From Rhodoferax sp. U2-2l (GTDB lineage: Bacteria > Pseudomonadota > Gammaproteobacteria > Burkholderiales > Burkholderiaceae_C), in the NCBI RefSeq assembly GCF_020594515.1, contig NZ_JAJCTH010000021.1:22773-86772 (forward strand): a DNA stretch of 64,000 nucleotides, in the 5' to 3' direction. Numbering within the stretch: position 1 is the first letter of the stretch; each line of letters opens with the position of its first letter. The notes under the pieces are model-generated. The model searched no databases. It was not told the DNA's origin and saw only the letters and a list, made by a program, of their open reading frames with translations. This document shows positions 51,367 through 59,853 of this stretch, in pieces. The position numbers and the translations under genes are program-made.

Positions 51367-53527
51367 GGCATTGGCACAGCAGTTTTTGAACCGTGTCACA
51401 CAGCTCTTCGATGTCGTTGGGCTTGTGGATCAAAGCCCGGGCACCGGCAGCCACCGCATCGCGTTCGATTTCGGGCGTGACATAACCCGATGCCAAAGCG
51501 GTCGGCAGATCGGGCCGCAGGGCGGCCACATCACGAATCAACTCGACACCGCTGTAGCCTGGCATGTTGAAATCCGTCACCAGCAGATCGGTCTGGGTCG
51601 GGTCGGCCCGCAGCGCTTGCAGCGCCTGTTTCGGGTCGGTGAAGGTGCTGACCGCGTAACCGCGGCGGGTCAGCAAGCGCTGCACCAGGAACACCAGTGC
51701 CTCGTCGTCATCCACATACATGACCTTTTGGCCCGTGCCGCAGGGGGCGCTGGCTGGCGCGACGCCTGGCGGCTTCAAGCTGGGGGCCGGTGGCGGCACA
51801 TCGCCGTTGAACGGAAACAACAAGGTGAAGGTGCTGCCCTGGCCGGGCGTGCTTTGGACCCGTACGCTACCCAAGTGCGCCCGCATGATGCCGTGCACCA
51901 CGGACAGCCCCAGGCCGGTGCCTTGTCCGACCGGTTTGGTGGTGAAAAACGGCTCGAATACGCGCTGCAAAACCTCCTCGGACATGCCTACGCCAGTGTC
52001 ACTGACGGTGAGTTTGATGTGCTGCGCACGTAACCCGGCGCGCCGCTCGCCAGGGGTGTTGCGGCTGCGCCGGGTGTAGTCCAGCGTCACGCGGATCGTG
52101 CCTTTGCGTTTGCCGATGGCGTAAATGGCATTGGTGCACAGGTTCAGCAGGACTTGTTCGATTTGTGTGGCATCGGCCAGCACCGGGGGGGTGTCGGGCT
52201 GGATGTCCATCACCAGATCCACCTGCGGTGGCAGGGTAACCTTGAGCAGGCGGGTGGTCTCCATCACCACATCGGCCAGTTGCACGGGGATGCGGTTCGG
52301 CGGCTCATTGCGGCTGAAGGTCAGAATTTGCCGCACCAGATCGCGCGCCCGCCGCGCGGCTTTGTCGATCTCGCGCAGGCTGGTGGCCACCGCCGAGTCC
52401 AGATGGGCGTCTTCGCGGGCCAGCTCCACATTGCCCAGGATGGCGCTGATGATGTTGTTGAAATCGTGCGCAATACCGCCTGCCATGGTGCCGATCGCCT
52501 GCATTTTTTGCGATTCACGCAGCTGCGACTCCAGCGTGGCGCGGTGGGCTTCCATCTTTTTTTGCGCCGTCAGGTCGCGGGCGAAAAAAGTGACGATATC
52601 GCCATCCGGGTGATGCTCAAACGACAGGCTGATGTCCAGCGGGACGGTGTCGCCCTCGGTGGTGATGCCGGACATTTCGCCCAGCTGGGCGTGGCTGGTG
52701 ATGTCGCTGTAGGACAAGGCACGCACCGCGTCAGGCAAAAAATCGACCAGCAAGCGCCCCAGCGCCTGCTCTGCCGGGCAACGGAAGAGAGTCGCGGCGG
52801 TAGGGTTGAAAACGATGATGCGCTGCAGCCGGTCGACACAAATGATGGCATCCAGCGACGAATTGATGATGGCCGCCAGATGTGTCTTGCTTTGCAACAA
52901 CTCGGTGTTGCGCTGCTGCAGCGTGTCGGCGCTGGCTTGCAGCGCGCTGCGCTGGGTGAGCAAAGGTCCCTGATCAATGATGGCGCAAATGAAGGTGTTG
53001 CGGTCTTCCTGGGTGGAATCGATGCGCGAGATATGCAGGTCACCGGTGATGGTGCCATTGGAGGCGCCGTCAAACCGCAACTCATTGAGCTCGCAGGCAC
53101 CGGCCAGCCGCGCGGTGGCAAATCCTTCCAGCACCGCGTTCAGGTCGTTGGCATGGACCAGCGGCTGAAAATACGTCAGCGGCGGGTCACTCTCCACCGG
53201 GCGCAGCAAGGCCAGGGCCCGGGCGTTGTTTTCGAGGATCTGGCCGCTGTCATCCACCACCATCAGCGCCAGCGGGACGTTCGAGAACAGCGTCACAAAG
53301 CGTTCATACGCACCCTCGGCCGCACTCTGGCTGAAACGCAGCGCCTTGTTCTGGATTTCCAGCTCTGACTGGTAGTGGCGCAGGTCATCGACCAGGCGGG
53401 CCGTGGAGACACCACCGCCTGACGGCATCACCCGGCGCTCAGGGCCGCCCAACCGTTGTTTGACGGGCAGCGCCGACGGCGCTGGGTGTGAACTGGCTCG
53501 AAGAGGTTTCCTCATGCGCACCCGCAT
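51353..53527 (-). CDS. Soluble PAS-domain hybrid histidine kinase
   Basis: A cytoplasmic sensor kinase of about 724 residues with no membrane segment. It has a basic N-terminus, two PAS-like domains (about residues 75-190 and 215-325 of the product; the second has NSSLDAIICVDRLQRIIVFN), an NtrB-type HisKA domain with phospho-acceptor His354 (GGIAHDFNNIISAILGNVEL), a HATPase (DATQIEQVLLNLCTNA, VSDTGVGM, TGLGLSVVHGI), and a C-terminal receiver (VMYVDDDEALVFL, LLVTDFNMPGYSG). ATG 53527 was chosen. There is no separate DNA-binding regulator nearby, so its output is unknown. Confidence 0.9.
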   Translation of the reverse strand: MRVRMRKPLRASSHPAPSALPVKQRLGGPERRVMPSGGGVSTARLVDDLRHYQSELEIQNKALRFSQSAAEGAYERFVTLFSNVPLALMVVDDSGQILENNARALALLRPVESDPPLTYFQPLVHANDLNAVLEGFATARLAGACELNELRFDGASNGTITGDLHISRIDSTQEDRNTFICAIIDQGPLLTQRSALQASADTLQQRNTELLQSKTHLAAIINSSLDAIICVDRLQRIIVFNPTAATLFRCPAEQALGRLLVDFLPDAVRALSYSDITSHAQLGEMSGITTEGDTVPLDISLSFEHHPDGDIVTFFARDLTAQKKMEAHRATLESQLRESQKMQAIGTMAGGIAHDFNNIISAILGNVELAREDAHLDSAVATSLREIDKAARRARDLVRQILTFSRNEPPNRIPVQLADVVMETTRLLKVTLPPQVDLVMDIQPDTPPVLADATQIEQVLLNLCTNAIYAIGKRKGTIRVTLDYTRRSRNTPGERRAGLRAQHIKLTVSDTGVGMSEEVLQRVFEPFFTTKPVGQGTGLGLSVVHGIMRAHLGSVRVQSTPGQGSTFTLLFPFNGDVPPPAPSLKPPGVAPASAPCGTGQKVMYVDDDEALVFLVQRLLTRRGYAVSTFTDPKQALQALRADPTQTDLLVTDFNMPGYSGVELIRDVAALRPDLPTALASGYVTPEIERDAVAAGARALIHKPNDIEELCDTVQKLLCQCRVDP

Positions 53528-53575
53528 CAGGACGGCGCGGCGCGTGCCGCTGCCATCCACCGTGTCATGGCCGGA

Positions 53576-53722
53576 TCAACGCGGTGCGTTTTTAAGCTTG
53601 CCACGTACCGGCACCACCGTGACGATGGTCGGGCGCACAGCGTCTGCTGACACGGGCTTGGGGGGAGAGGTGTCTTTTTTGGGTTTTTTCACCATTTTTT
53701 GGCTTTGCTGACCTTTGGCCAT
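53576..53722 (-). CDS. Small Lys/Pro-rich basic protein, 48 aa
   Basis: A short gene read from the minus strand: ATG 53722-53720, TGA 53578-53576, with CAGGAGA seven bases before the ATG. The product starts MAKGQQSQKMVKKPKKDTSP, continues PPKPVSADAVRP and ends VVPVRGKLKNAPR. It is strongly basic and probably disordered at its N-terminus. It sits between ushA (54 bp upstream) and the hybrid kinase gene (48 bp downstream), both leftward. The good ribosome site and composition make it a likely real gene; the function is unknown. Confidence 0.65.
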   Translation of the reverse strand: MAKGQQSQKMVKKPKKDTSPPKPVSADAVRPTIVTVVPVRGKLKNAPR

Positions 53723-53776
53723 GACAGTTCTCCTGAGTTGATTGCCTGCGCGCCATCGCGGCGTGAAGTGCTTGGA

Positions 53777-55420
53777 TTATCGGCGCACCACGGCCGAGCC
53801 GGGCGCAAAGTCAGCCGCCTTCAAGGGACTGTTTTTGCTGATGAAGGCACGCAAAACATCGGCATCCACAAAGCCGGTGTTGACAAAACCGGGGTGGCTG
53901 GACAGCTTGGGGTAGCCGTCGCCGCCGCTGGCTTGAAAGTTGTTGATGGCCAATCGGTAGGTTTTGCCTGGCAACAGGGCCTGGTCGGCGATACGTACCT
54001 GGCTGACCACCCCTGCGTTGATGTGGAGCGCCACGCCGGCAAATTGCGGGAAGGCGCCAGAGCCCGGTGCCATCCTGGCAGCTGCGTTCAGATAGTCCAG
54101 CAGTTCCTGACCCGTCAAATCCACGGTGCAAACGGTGTTGCCAAAGGGGTGCACTTTGAGCACATCTTTGTAAGTGATCACGCCCGCACCCATGGCGTCG
54201 CGCACACCACCGGCGTTGACGATGGCCAGATCCGCACCGGTTTTGGCCATCATGGCCCGGCCAATCAAAACACCCAGGTTGGTGGGCTGGCTACGCACCA
54301 CACTGCGGTCACCTTCCAGCCGGGCATCGGTGGTGCCGATCTGGATGGCGAGTTTGTCCTGGCCAAATTTCTGGTAGGGCGCCAGCAGCGCCAGCATGTC
54401 CGGGTGCTCGGGGATGGGGTTGGTGTAGGGCACCAAGGTGGTTTTACCGTCAGCAGACTTCACCGGTTTTTTCAGGTTGATCGGGATCAGCGCATAGCTG
54501 ACCAGCTTGAATTCGCCGTTGTGATATTCAAAGTCGGCCCGCCCCACATATTTGCCCCATTCGTGGGCTTGCACAATCCAGGCGCCGTTTTGACGATCTG
54601 GCTGGCAGGCGGCGCCCGGCACATAGGCACGGTCCAGCACATTCTCTGCCTTCATGCAGGCCGGGTTTTGGGTGTGGCCGCCCACCACCAGGTCAATGCC
54701 GGGCACGGCGCGCGCCATTTCCACGTCACCCGCGGCCTGGTTGCCGTGCTGGCCGTTTTCATAGTGGCCCATGTGGGTGGCGGCGATCACCACATCCGCT
54801 TTAGCGCGCAACTCGGGCACCACCTTGGCGGCTTCAGTGATTGGGTTGCGGAAGTCGAGGTGCGCCACGTTGTCTGGCAACGCCAGCTTGCGGGTGTCTT
54901 CGGTGGTCAGACCCATGACGCCAACGCGCAGGCCACCCAGGTTGAACACCTTGTAGGCCTCGAACATGCGCTGGCCGTTGTCGTAAATGTTGGCCGAAAG
55001 CATGGGGAATTGCGCCAGATCGCGCTGCATTTTGAGCACCGCCAGCGGTTTGTCAAACTCGTGGTTGCCCACCGCCATGGCCTGGTAGCCCAGCAGGTTC
55101 ATGCCTTTGAAGTCGGGCACGGCGTCTTGCAGGTCAGACTCGGGCACGCCGGTGTTGACGTCGCCGCCATCGAGCAACAAAACCTGCCCGCCTTGTGCGG
55201 CAACCTCTTTGCGCACGCCGTCAATGACGGTCTTGCGCGCGGCCATGCCGTATTCACCGTCGCTGTTTTGCCAGAAGTGGCCGTGGTGGTCGTTGGTGTG
55301 CAGCACCGTCAGGCGGTAGGTTTTGTCGCGTTCGGCACCCTGTGGAGGCGCAAACGCACAGCCCGACAAAACCAAAATCAGACTGAACGACAGGACGACC
55401 GGGCTTGATCTCAGGTGCAT
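53777..55420 (-). CDS. UshA-type 5'-nucleotidase/UDP-sugar hydrolase lipoprotein
   Basis: A 547-residue metallophosphoesterase that hydrolyses extracytoplasmic nucleotides. The signal peptide has the lipobox LSGC (Cys21), so it is a lipoprotein. The metal-binding motifs are LTVLHTNDHHGHF, LLDGGDVNTG, AVGNHEFDKP and VVGGHTQNPA; the C-terminal substrate domain has AIVNAGGVRDAMGAG and LAINNFQASGGDGYPKL, whose aromatic residues stack the base. The length equals UshA. Possible role: nucleotide salvage or phosphate supply. It is a single gene or first of a leftward unit with the 48-aa gene. Confidence 0.9.
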   Translation of the reverse strand: MHLRSSPVVLSFSLILVLSGCAFAPPQGAERDKTYRLTVLHTNDHHGHFWQNSDGEYGMAARKTVIDGVRKEVAAQGGQVLLLDGGDVNTGVPESDLQDAVPDFKGMNLLGYQAMAVGNHEFDKPLAVLKMQRDLAQFPMLSANIYDNGQRMFEAYKVFNLGGLRVGVMGLTTEDTRKLALPDNVAHLDFRNPITEAAKVVPELRAKADVVIAATHMGHYENGQHGNQAAGDVEMARAVPGIDLVVGGHTQNPACMKAENVLDRAYVPGAACQPDRQNGAWIVQAHEWGKYVGRADFEYHNGEFKLVSYALIPINLKKPVKSADGKTTLVPYTNPIPEHPDMLALLAPYQKFGQDKLAIQIGTTDARLEGDRSVVRSQPTNLGVLIGRAMMAKTGADLAIVNAGGVRDAMGAGVITYKDVLKVHPFGNTVCTVDLTGQELLDYLNAAARMAPGSGAFPQFAGVALHINAGVVSQVRIADQALLPGKTYRLAINNFQASGGDGYPKLSSHPGFVNTGFVDADVLRAFISKNSPLKAADFAPGSAVVRR

Positions 55421-55494
55421 GACACGACTCCTTGGTGGTATGGGGCGCCAACCCCGGTATGGCTTGGGTGATCACCCCAATGACAAACCGCTTT

Positions 55495-56649
55495 TTATCC
55501 GATGGTCTGCAGCTTTTCAAGCGCCAGCGCCAGCGTTTCGGTCTTTTTGGCAAAGCAGAAACGCACCACCTGCTGCTCAAACCCGTTGCCGTAAAACGCG
55601 GACAGGGGAATCGCTGCCACGCCAACCTCTGCGGTCAGCCACTGGCAAAACTCGGCGCCACCCAGGTCATTGATGGCCGAGGTGTCCACACACTGAAAGT
55701 AAGTGCCTTCGCATGGCAGCAGTTTGAAGCGTGTTGTGGCCAGGCCCGCACGAAACAGGTCGCGCTTGTGCTGGTAAAAGTCCGGCAGGGTCAGGTAGGG
55801 CGCCGGGTCAGCCATGTAGTCGGCCAAGGCGTATTGCACCGGCGTGTTGACGGTGAACACATTGAACTGGTGGACCTTGCGAAATTCAGCCGTGAGTGCG
55901 GCGGGCGCCGCCACGTAGCCGACTTTCCAACCCGTCACGTGGTAGGTTTTGCCAAAGCTGGAAATCACAAACGCGCGCTCAGCCAAGCCGGGAAAGCGCG
56001 CGACACTCTGGTGCTGCTGGCCGTCATAGACCATGTGTTCGTACACCTCGTCGCTGATCAGCAGCACGTTGGTGGGGGCCAGCAACTGTTCCAGTCGCTG
56101 CATGTCAGCCGCCGACCAGGTGGTGCCGCTGGGGTTGTGCGGGGTGTTGATGAGGATGGCGCGGGTGCGCGGCGTGATGGCAGCGCCAATCAGCCCAAAT
56201 TCGGGGCGAAACGTGCCAGGGGTCAGTGGCACCCGCACCGCCACCCCGCCTGCCAGTTCGATGTTGGGCACATAACTGTCATAACACGGCTCCAGCACGA
56301 TCACTTCGTCACCGGGGTGAACAATGGCCAGGATGGTGGTGAGAATGGCTTGTGTGGCCCCGGCCGTCACGGTAATTTCGGTTGCAGCCGAATAGCTGCG
56401 GCCATACATGGCTTGTAATTTGGTAGCAATGGCTTCTCGTAAAACGGGCACACCGGCCATTGGCGGGTACTGGTTCAGGCCTTGCTGCATGGCCCGGGTG
56501 ACGGCATTCACCAATTGCGGGTCGCAAGCAAAGTCTGGAAACCCCTGGCCCAGGTTGACGGCATTTTTTTCAGCCGCCAGCGCCGACATCACCGTGAAAA
56601 TGGTGGTGCCAACATTGGGCAGCCTGGAGGTCAGGGTGGGGCAGGGCAT
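55495..56649 (-). CDS. ybdL: PLP-dependent aminotransferase, methionine aminotransferase-like (YbdL)
   Basis: Class I/II aminotransferase of 384 residues. The PLP Lys is in VISSFGKTYHVTGWKVGY; other fold-I motifs are NLGQGFPDFACDP, NQYPPMAGVPVLREAIA, GATQAILTTILAIVHPGDEV, NTPHNPSGTTW and ISDEVYEHMVYDG. The SFGKTYHVTGWKVGY form is that of the YbdL/KAT methionine transaminases. It starts 2 bp after cysB, so sulfur amino-acid metabolism is a sensible context. Kynurenine aminotransferase activity is an alternative. Confidence 0.85.
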   Translation of the reverse strand: MPCPTLTSRLPNVGTTIFTVMSALAAEKNAVNLGQGFPDFACDPQLVNAVTRAMQQGLNQYPPMAGVPVLREAIATKLQAMYGRSYSAATEITVTAGATQAILTTILAIVHPGDEVIVLEPCYDSYVPNIELAGGVAVRVPLTPGTFRPEFGLIGAAITPRTRAILINTPHNPSGTTWSAADMQRLEQLLAPTNVLLISDEVYEHMVYDGQQHQSVARFPGLAERAFVISSFGKTYHVTGWKVGYVAAPAALTAEFRKVHQFNVFTVNTPVQYALADYMADPAPYLTLPDFYQHKRDLFRAGLATTRFKLLPCEGTYFQCVDTSAINDLGGAEFCQWLTAEVGVAAIPLSAFYGNGFEQQVVRFCFAKKTETLALALEKLQTIG

Positions 56650-56651
56650 GG

Positions 56652-57605
56652 TCAGAGTTCGTAGTCATTGATGTGGCCGGTCATGGCGCGGGCCACCAGG
56701 TTGCGATCGAGCCGGCTGCTGAGGAATTCGGCAAACTGGTAGACAAACTGGCGCAGATAGGCGCCGCGCTTGAAGGCCACCCGCGCCACGTTTTGGCCAA
56801 ACAGGTGCCCGGCGGGTTTGATGACCAGCGCACTTTTGGCGCCTTCTTCCAGCACATCGCGTACCGACATTTCTGCCGCAATGCCAATACCCAGCCCCAG
56901 GCGCACATAGGTTTTGATCACGTCCGAGTCGATGGCTTCCAGCGCAATGCGCGGCTCGAGCTTGCGGGTGGCGAAGGCGCGGTCGATTTTGGTGCGTCCG
57001 CTGTAAGACGGGTGGTAAGTGACCAGTGGCTCTTTGGCAATGTCTTCCAGCGTGATGTGCTCTTTGCTGGCAAGGGCATGCCCTGCGGGCAGCACCAAGA
57101 CATGCTGCCATTCGTAACAGGGCAGGGTGACCAGGTCTTCAAAATTGGCCAGCGATTCGGTGGCGATGCCAATCTCTGCCACCTCATCGAGCAGCATGCG
57201 CGCCACCTGTTCGGGAGAACCCTGGTGCAGACTGATGTTGACCTTGGGAAAGTTCTGGCGCAGTTTGGCCACCGGTTCGGGCAAAAAGTACCGCGCCTGG
57301 GTGTGCGTGGTGGCAATGGACAAGGTGCCGCTGTCGCCCAGGCAGTGTTGTTCACCAATGCGTTTGAGGTTGCCCACCTCGCGCATGATGATGGCGATAC
57401 TTTTCAGTACCTGCTGGCCCGGCTCGGTGACGCGTTTGAGGCGTTTGCCGTGGCGGGCAAAAATCTCGATGCCGAGTTCATCCTCCAGCTCGATGATGGC
57501 TTTGGACACCCCTGGTTGCGAGGTGTGCAGCGCTTTGGCGGCCTCGGTCAGGTTCAGGTCGCGGCGCACGGCCTCCTGGACAAAACGAAACTGGTGCAAG
57601 TTCAT
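56652..57605 (-). CDS. cysB: LysR-type regulator CysB
   Basis: Sulfur-assimilation regulator responding to N-acetylserine/O-acetylserine and sulfate. 317 residues; the helix-turn-helix is LNLTEAAKALHTSQPGVSKA, with CysB-type N-terminus MNLHQFRFVQEAVRR, and the effector domain starts GTLSIATTHTQARYFLP (Thr residues of the sulfate-binding pocket TTHTQARY). The C-terminal GAYLRQFVYQFAEFLSS is typical of CysB/Cbl. It lies 12 bp after lptG and 2 bp before ybdL, all leftward. Confidence 0.93.
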   Translation of the reverse strand: MNLHQFRFVQEAVRRDLNLTEAAKALHTSQPGVSKAIIELEDELGIEIFARHGKRLKRVTEPGQQVLKSIAIIMREVGNLKRIGEQHCLGDSGTLSIATTHTQARYFLPEPVAKLRQNFPKVNISLHQGSPEQVARMLLDEVAEIGIATESLANFEDLVTLPCYEWQHVLVLPAGHALASKEHITLEDIAKEPLVTYHPSYSGRTKIDRAFATRKLEPRIALEAIDSDVIKTYVRLGLGIGIAAEMSVRDVLEEGAKSALVIKPAGHLFGQNVARVAFKRGAYLRQFVYQFAEFLSSRLDRNLVARAMTGHINDYEL

Positions 57606-57617
57606 AAATTCACTTTC

Positions 57618-58724
57618 CTACCTTCGCAAGACCAGCCAGGCAAACGCCGTGAGCGACAACACCGAGTAAATCAGGCCGGGCAGTGCGGCGGTCAGCCAAG
57701 GCTGCCAGTTCTGCAGGTTGCCCATGTAGCCAAACACGTTGTTGAGCAAAAAGAAACTGATGCCTGCCATCACGCCGCCAAACACATAGGTGGTGATGCC
57801 GCCCGCGCGGAAATGCAGGTAGGCAAAAGGCAGGGCTAGCACCACCATCACCAGGCAGCTCAAGGGGTAAAACACCTTGCGCCAGAATTCGATCTCGTAG
57901 CGCTGGGCGGTCTGGGAATTGGCCTGCAGGTGCTGGATGTACTGGAACAGGTCCAGCGTGTTCATGCGCTCGGGTTTGAGCAAGGCGGCTGACACCATTT
58001 CAGCGCTGATGCCATTGGGCCAACGCAGGGAGGCCTGGTTGGCCCGGTCAATTTGCGCGCTTGTGCCGTCTTGGATGGCGAATTCAGTGCGGTCAACATC
58101 TTTGAGCTCCCAGGCCCCGTCGCGCTGGATCTCCGCTGACGTGGCCTGCGTCATGGACGCCAGGAACCCCCGGTTATCAAACGCAAAAATGCGAATGCTG
58201 CGCAAGCTGCCATCGGGCGCGAGTTGCCCGACATTGACCGCATAGGTGCCATCAGCCTGTTTCTCCTTTAACCAGGCACCGGTCTGGCCGACCGAGATAT
58301 GCCGTGTGTAGCGCGCCTTGAGCAGTTGGGCTGCGCGGTCAGCGGCTGGCGAGGCATAGTCACCAATGGCAAAGGTCAGCGCCACAAACGCCAGCCCCAG
58401 AATGAGCAAGGCTTTCAAAGCGCGCCAGGGGTCCAGCCCGCTGGTGCGCAGGATGGTGTACTCCGAGCTTTGTGCCAGCCTGGCCATCACATAAATGGTG
58501 CCGATCAGCACCGCAATCGGCATCAACTCGTACAGGTGGTTGGGAATCAGCAGCAGCACATACAGCAGGGCGCGCCCCAGGCTGTAACCGGCGTCCGCGT
58601 ACTGCCCCACCGCCTTGACCTCGTCGACAAAGTCAAAGAAGAAAAAAAGCGACAGAAACCCCAGCACCACAAAACCGATGGCACTGATCACCTCGCCATA
58701 CAGCAGTTTGCGTAGTGTCTTCAT
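57618..58724 (-). CDS. lptG: LPS export permease LptG
   Basis: Inner-membrane permease of the LptB2FG transporter that extracts LPS for transport to the outer membrane. 368 residues from ATG 58724 (MKTLRKLLYGEVISAIGFVV); the open frame upstream belongs to the lptF overlap. It has six expected hydrophobic segments and a large periplasmic beta-jellyroll (about residues 125-265). The conserved coupling-helix region SSEYTILRTSGLDPWRAL is clear. The ATG overlaps the lptF stop (58721-58724). Confidence 0.94.
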   Translation of the reverse strand: MKTLRKLLYGEVISAIGFVVLGFLSLFFFFDFVDEVKAVGQYADAGYSLGRALLYVLLLIPNHLYELMPIAVLIGTIYVMARLAQSSEYTILRTSGLDPWRALKALLILGLAFVALTFAIGDYASPAADRAAQLLKARYTRHISVGQTGAWLKEKQADGTYAVNVGQLAPDGSLRSIRIFAFDNRGFLASMTQATSAEIQRDGAWELKDVDRTEFAIQDGTSAQIDRANQASLRWPNGISAEMVSAALLKPERMNTLDLFQYIQHLQANSQTAQRYEIEFWRKVFYPLSCLVMVVLALPFAYLHFRAGGITTYVFGGVMAGISFFLLNNVFGYMGNLQNWQPWLTAALPGLIYSVLSLTAFAWLVLRR

Positions 58725-59830
58725 GGTGTCGTCCCTGAGGGGGTGACGCTGCGCCCGATGAGCTTGCGCCAATGCCAGTTGTTGTGCCCCTTGGCCAGCC
58801 ACAACAGCGCCAGCAGCGCCACACTGCCGTGCAACAACAGCATGAACGCGGCAAACGACATCTTGCCCGATGCGATCCAGTTCTGGCCCAGATTGAGCAG
58901 GTTGTGGTAGGCGATAAAGGCAAACATGGCAAAAAACAGGTTGACGTTTTTGCTGACCCGCGGGTTGACGTTGGAGATGGCCACCCCAATGATGACAAAG
59001 TTGATGCAAGCCAGCAGCAACCCGATCCGCCAGGCCAGTTCACCCAGATGCGCGGGTGTGCGGTTTTGCAGCAAGGTGAGTGTGGGCAGGTTATCCACCG
59101 GTATGGCCTGGTTGACGCCGGCCACTTTGGCGCTGACCTGCACCCCGTAGACCTCAAAATCGCTGATTTTCAAATCCTGGGCGCCAATGGTGCGCTCAAG
59201 CCGTTGGCCATTGCTCAGCACCAAAAACTGTCCCTGCGGCAACATCTCGATGCGGCCGTTGCGCGCCGAGGTCACCGTTTCCTTGCCGTTTTCGGTGGAG
59301 GCAATGAACACATTCGAGCCAGACGCCTCCCCGGTGGTGTTTTTCTCAACAAAAAACACCCGTGCACCGTTGCTGGACTCCTGAAACTGGCCCGGCTCGA
59401 CCCGGTCCAAGTCACCCCGTTGTTCATACTGGGTCCGGAGTATTTCAATACGCTGCTGTGTCCAGGGCAGCACCAGCAGCGCCAAGGCCGCCACCACGGC
59501 AAAAATGGGCCAGGAAAAGCGCATCAGCGGCGCCACCAGGCTGCCCAGCCCTTTGCCACTGCAAAACCAGATCACCATCTCACTCTCGCGGTACATGCGC
59601 GACAAGGTGGCAATGATGGCGATGAACAGGCCCATGGTCAGCAGGGTCGGCATGTACCCCAGCACCGTGTAACCCATGATCAGCGTCACGTCCGACGGGT
59701 TGAAGGTACCGCGTGTGGCCCGACCCAGCGTGCGGATCAGCGTCATGGTCATGACGACCGTGACCAACACCACCAGCGTGGCGCCGAAACTGCGGGACAA
59801 CTCTTTGCGTAAAGAGGAATGGAATAACAT
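58721..59830 (-). CDS. lptF: LPS export permease LptF
   Basis: Partner of LptG in the LPS ABC transporter. 369 residues; the N-terminus MLFHSSLRKELSRSFGATLV is the betaproteobacterial form. TM segments flank a periplasmic jellyroll (about 130-265), and ESEMVIWFCSGKGLGSLVAP is the coupling region that contacts LptB. The start codon is only 23 bp from that of divergent pepA, and I see no good ribosome site before it, so the leader may be very short. Confidence 0.94.
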   Translation of the reverse strand: MLFHSSLRKELSRSFGATLVVLVTVVMTMTLIRTLGRATRGTFNPSDVTLIMGYTVLGYMPTLLTMGLFIAIIATLSRMYRESEMVIWFCSGKGLGSLVAPLMRFSWPIFAVVAALALLVLPWTQQRIEILRTQYEQRGDLDRVEPGQFQESSNGARVFFVEKNTTGEASGSNVFIASTENGKETVTSARNGRIEMLPQGQFLVLSNGQRLERTIGAQDLKISDFEVYGVQVSAKVAGVNQAIPVDNLPTLTLLQNRTPAHLGELAWRIGLLLACINFVIIGVAISNVNPRVSKNVNLFFAMFAFIAYHNLLNLGQNWIASGKMSFAAFMLLLHGSVALLALLWLAKGHNNWHWRKLIGRSVTPSGTTP

Positions 59831-59853
59831 GGCGCTAAAGGAAACCCGCGATT

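Noticed and set aside
53699..55408. A 569-codon plus-strand open frame opposite the UshA-like gene
   Set aside because: Same shadow effect; no recognisable motifs, and the minus-strand gene has all catalytic motifs.
55466..55477. Perfect palindrome GGGTGATCACCC between ushA and ybdL as an operator
   Set aside because: It lies downstream of ybdL and upstream of nothing on its strand except within the ushA leader; a 12-bp palindrome alone is weak in this GC content.
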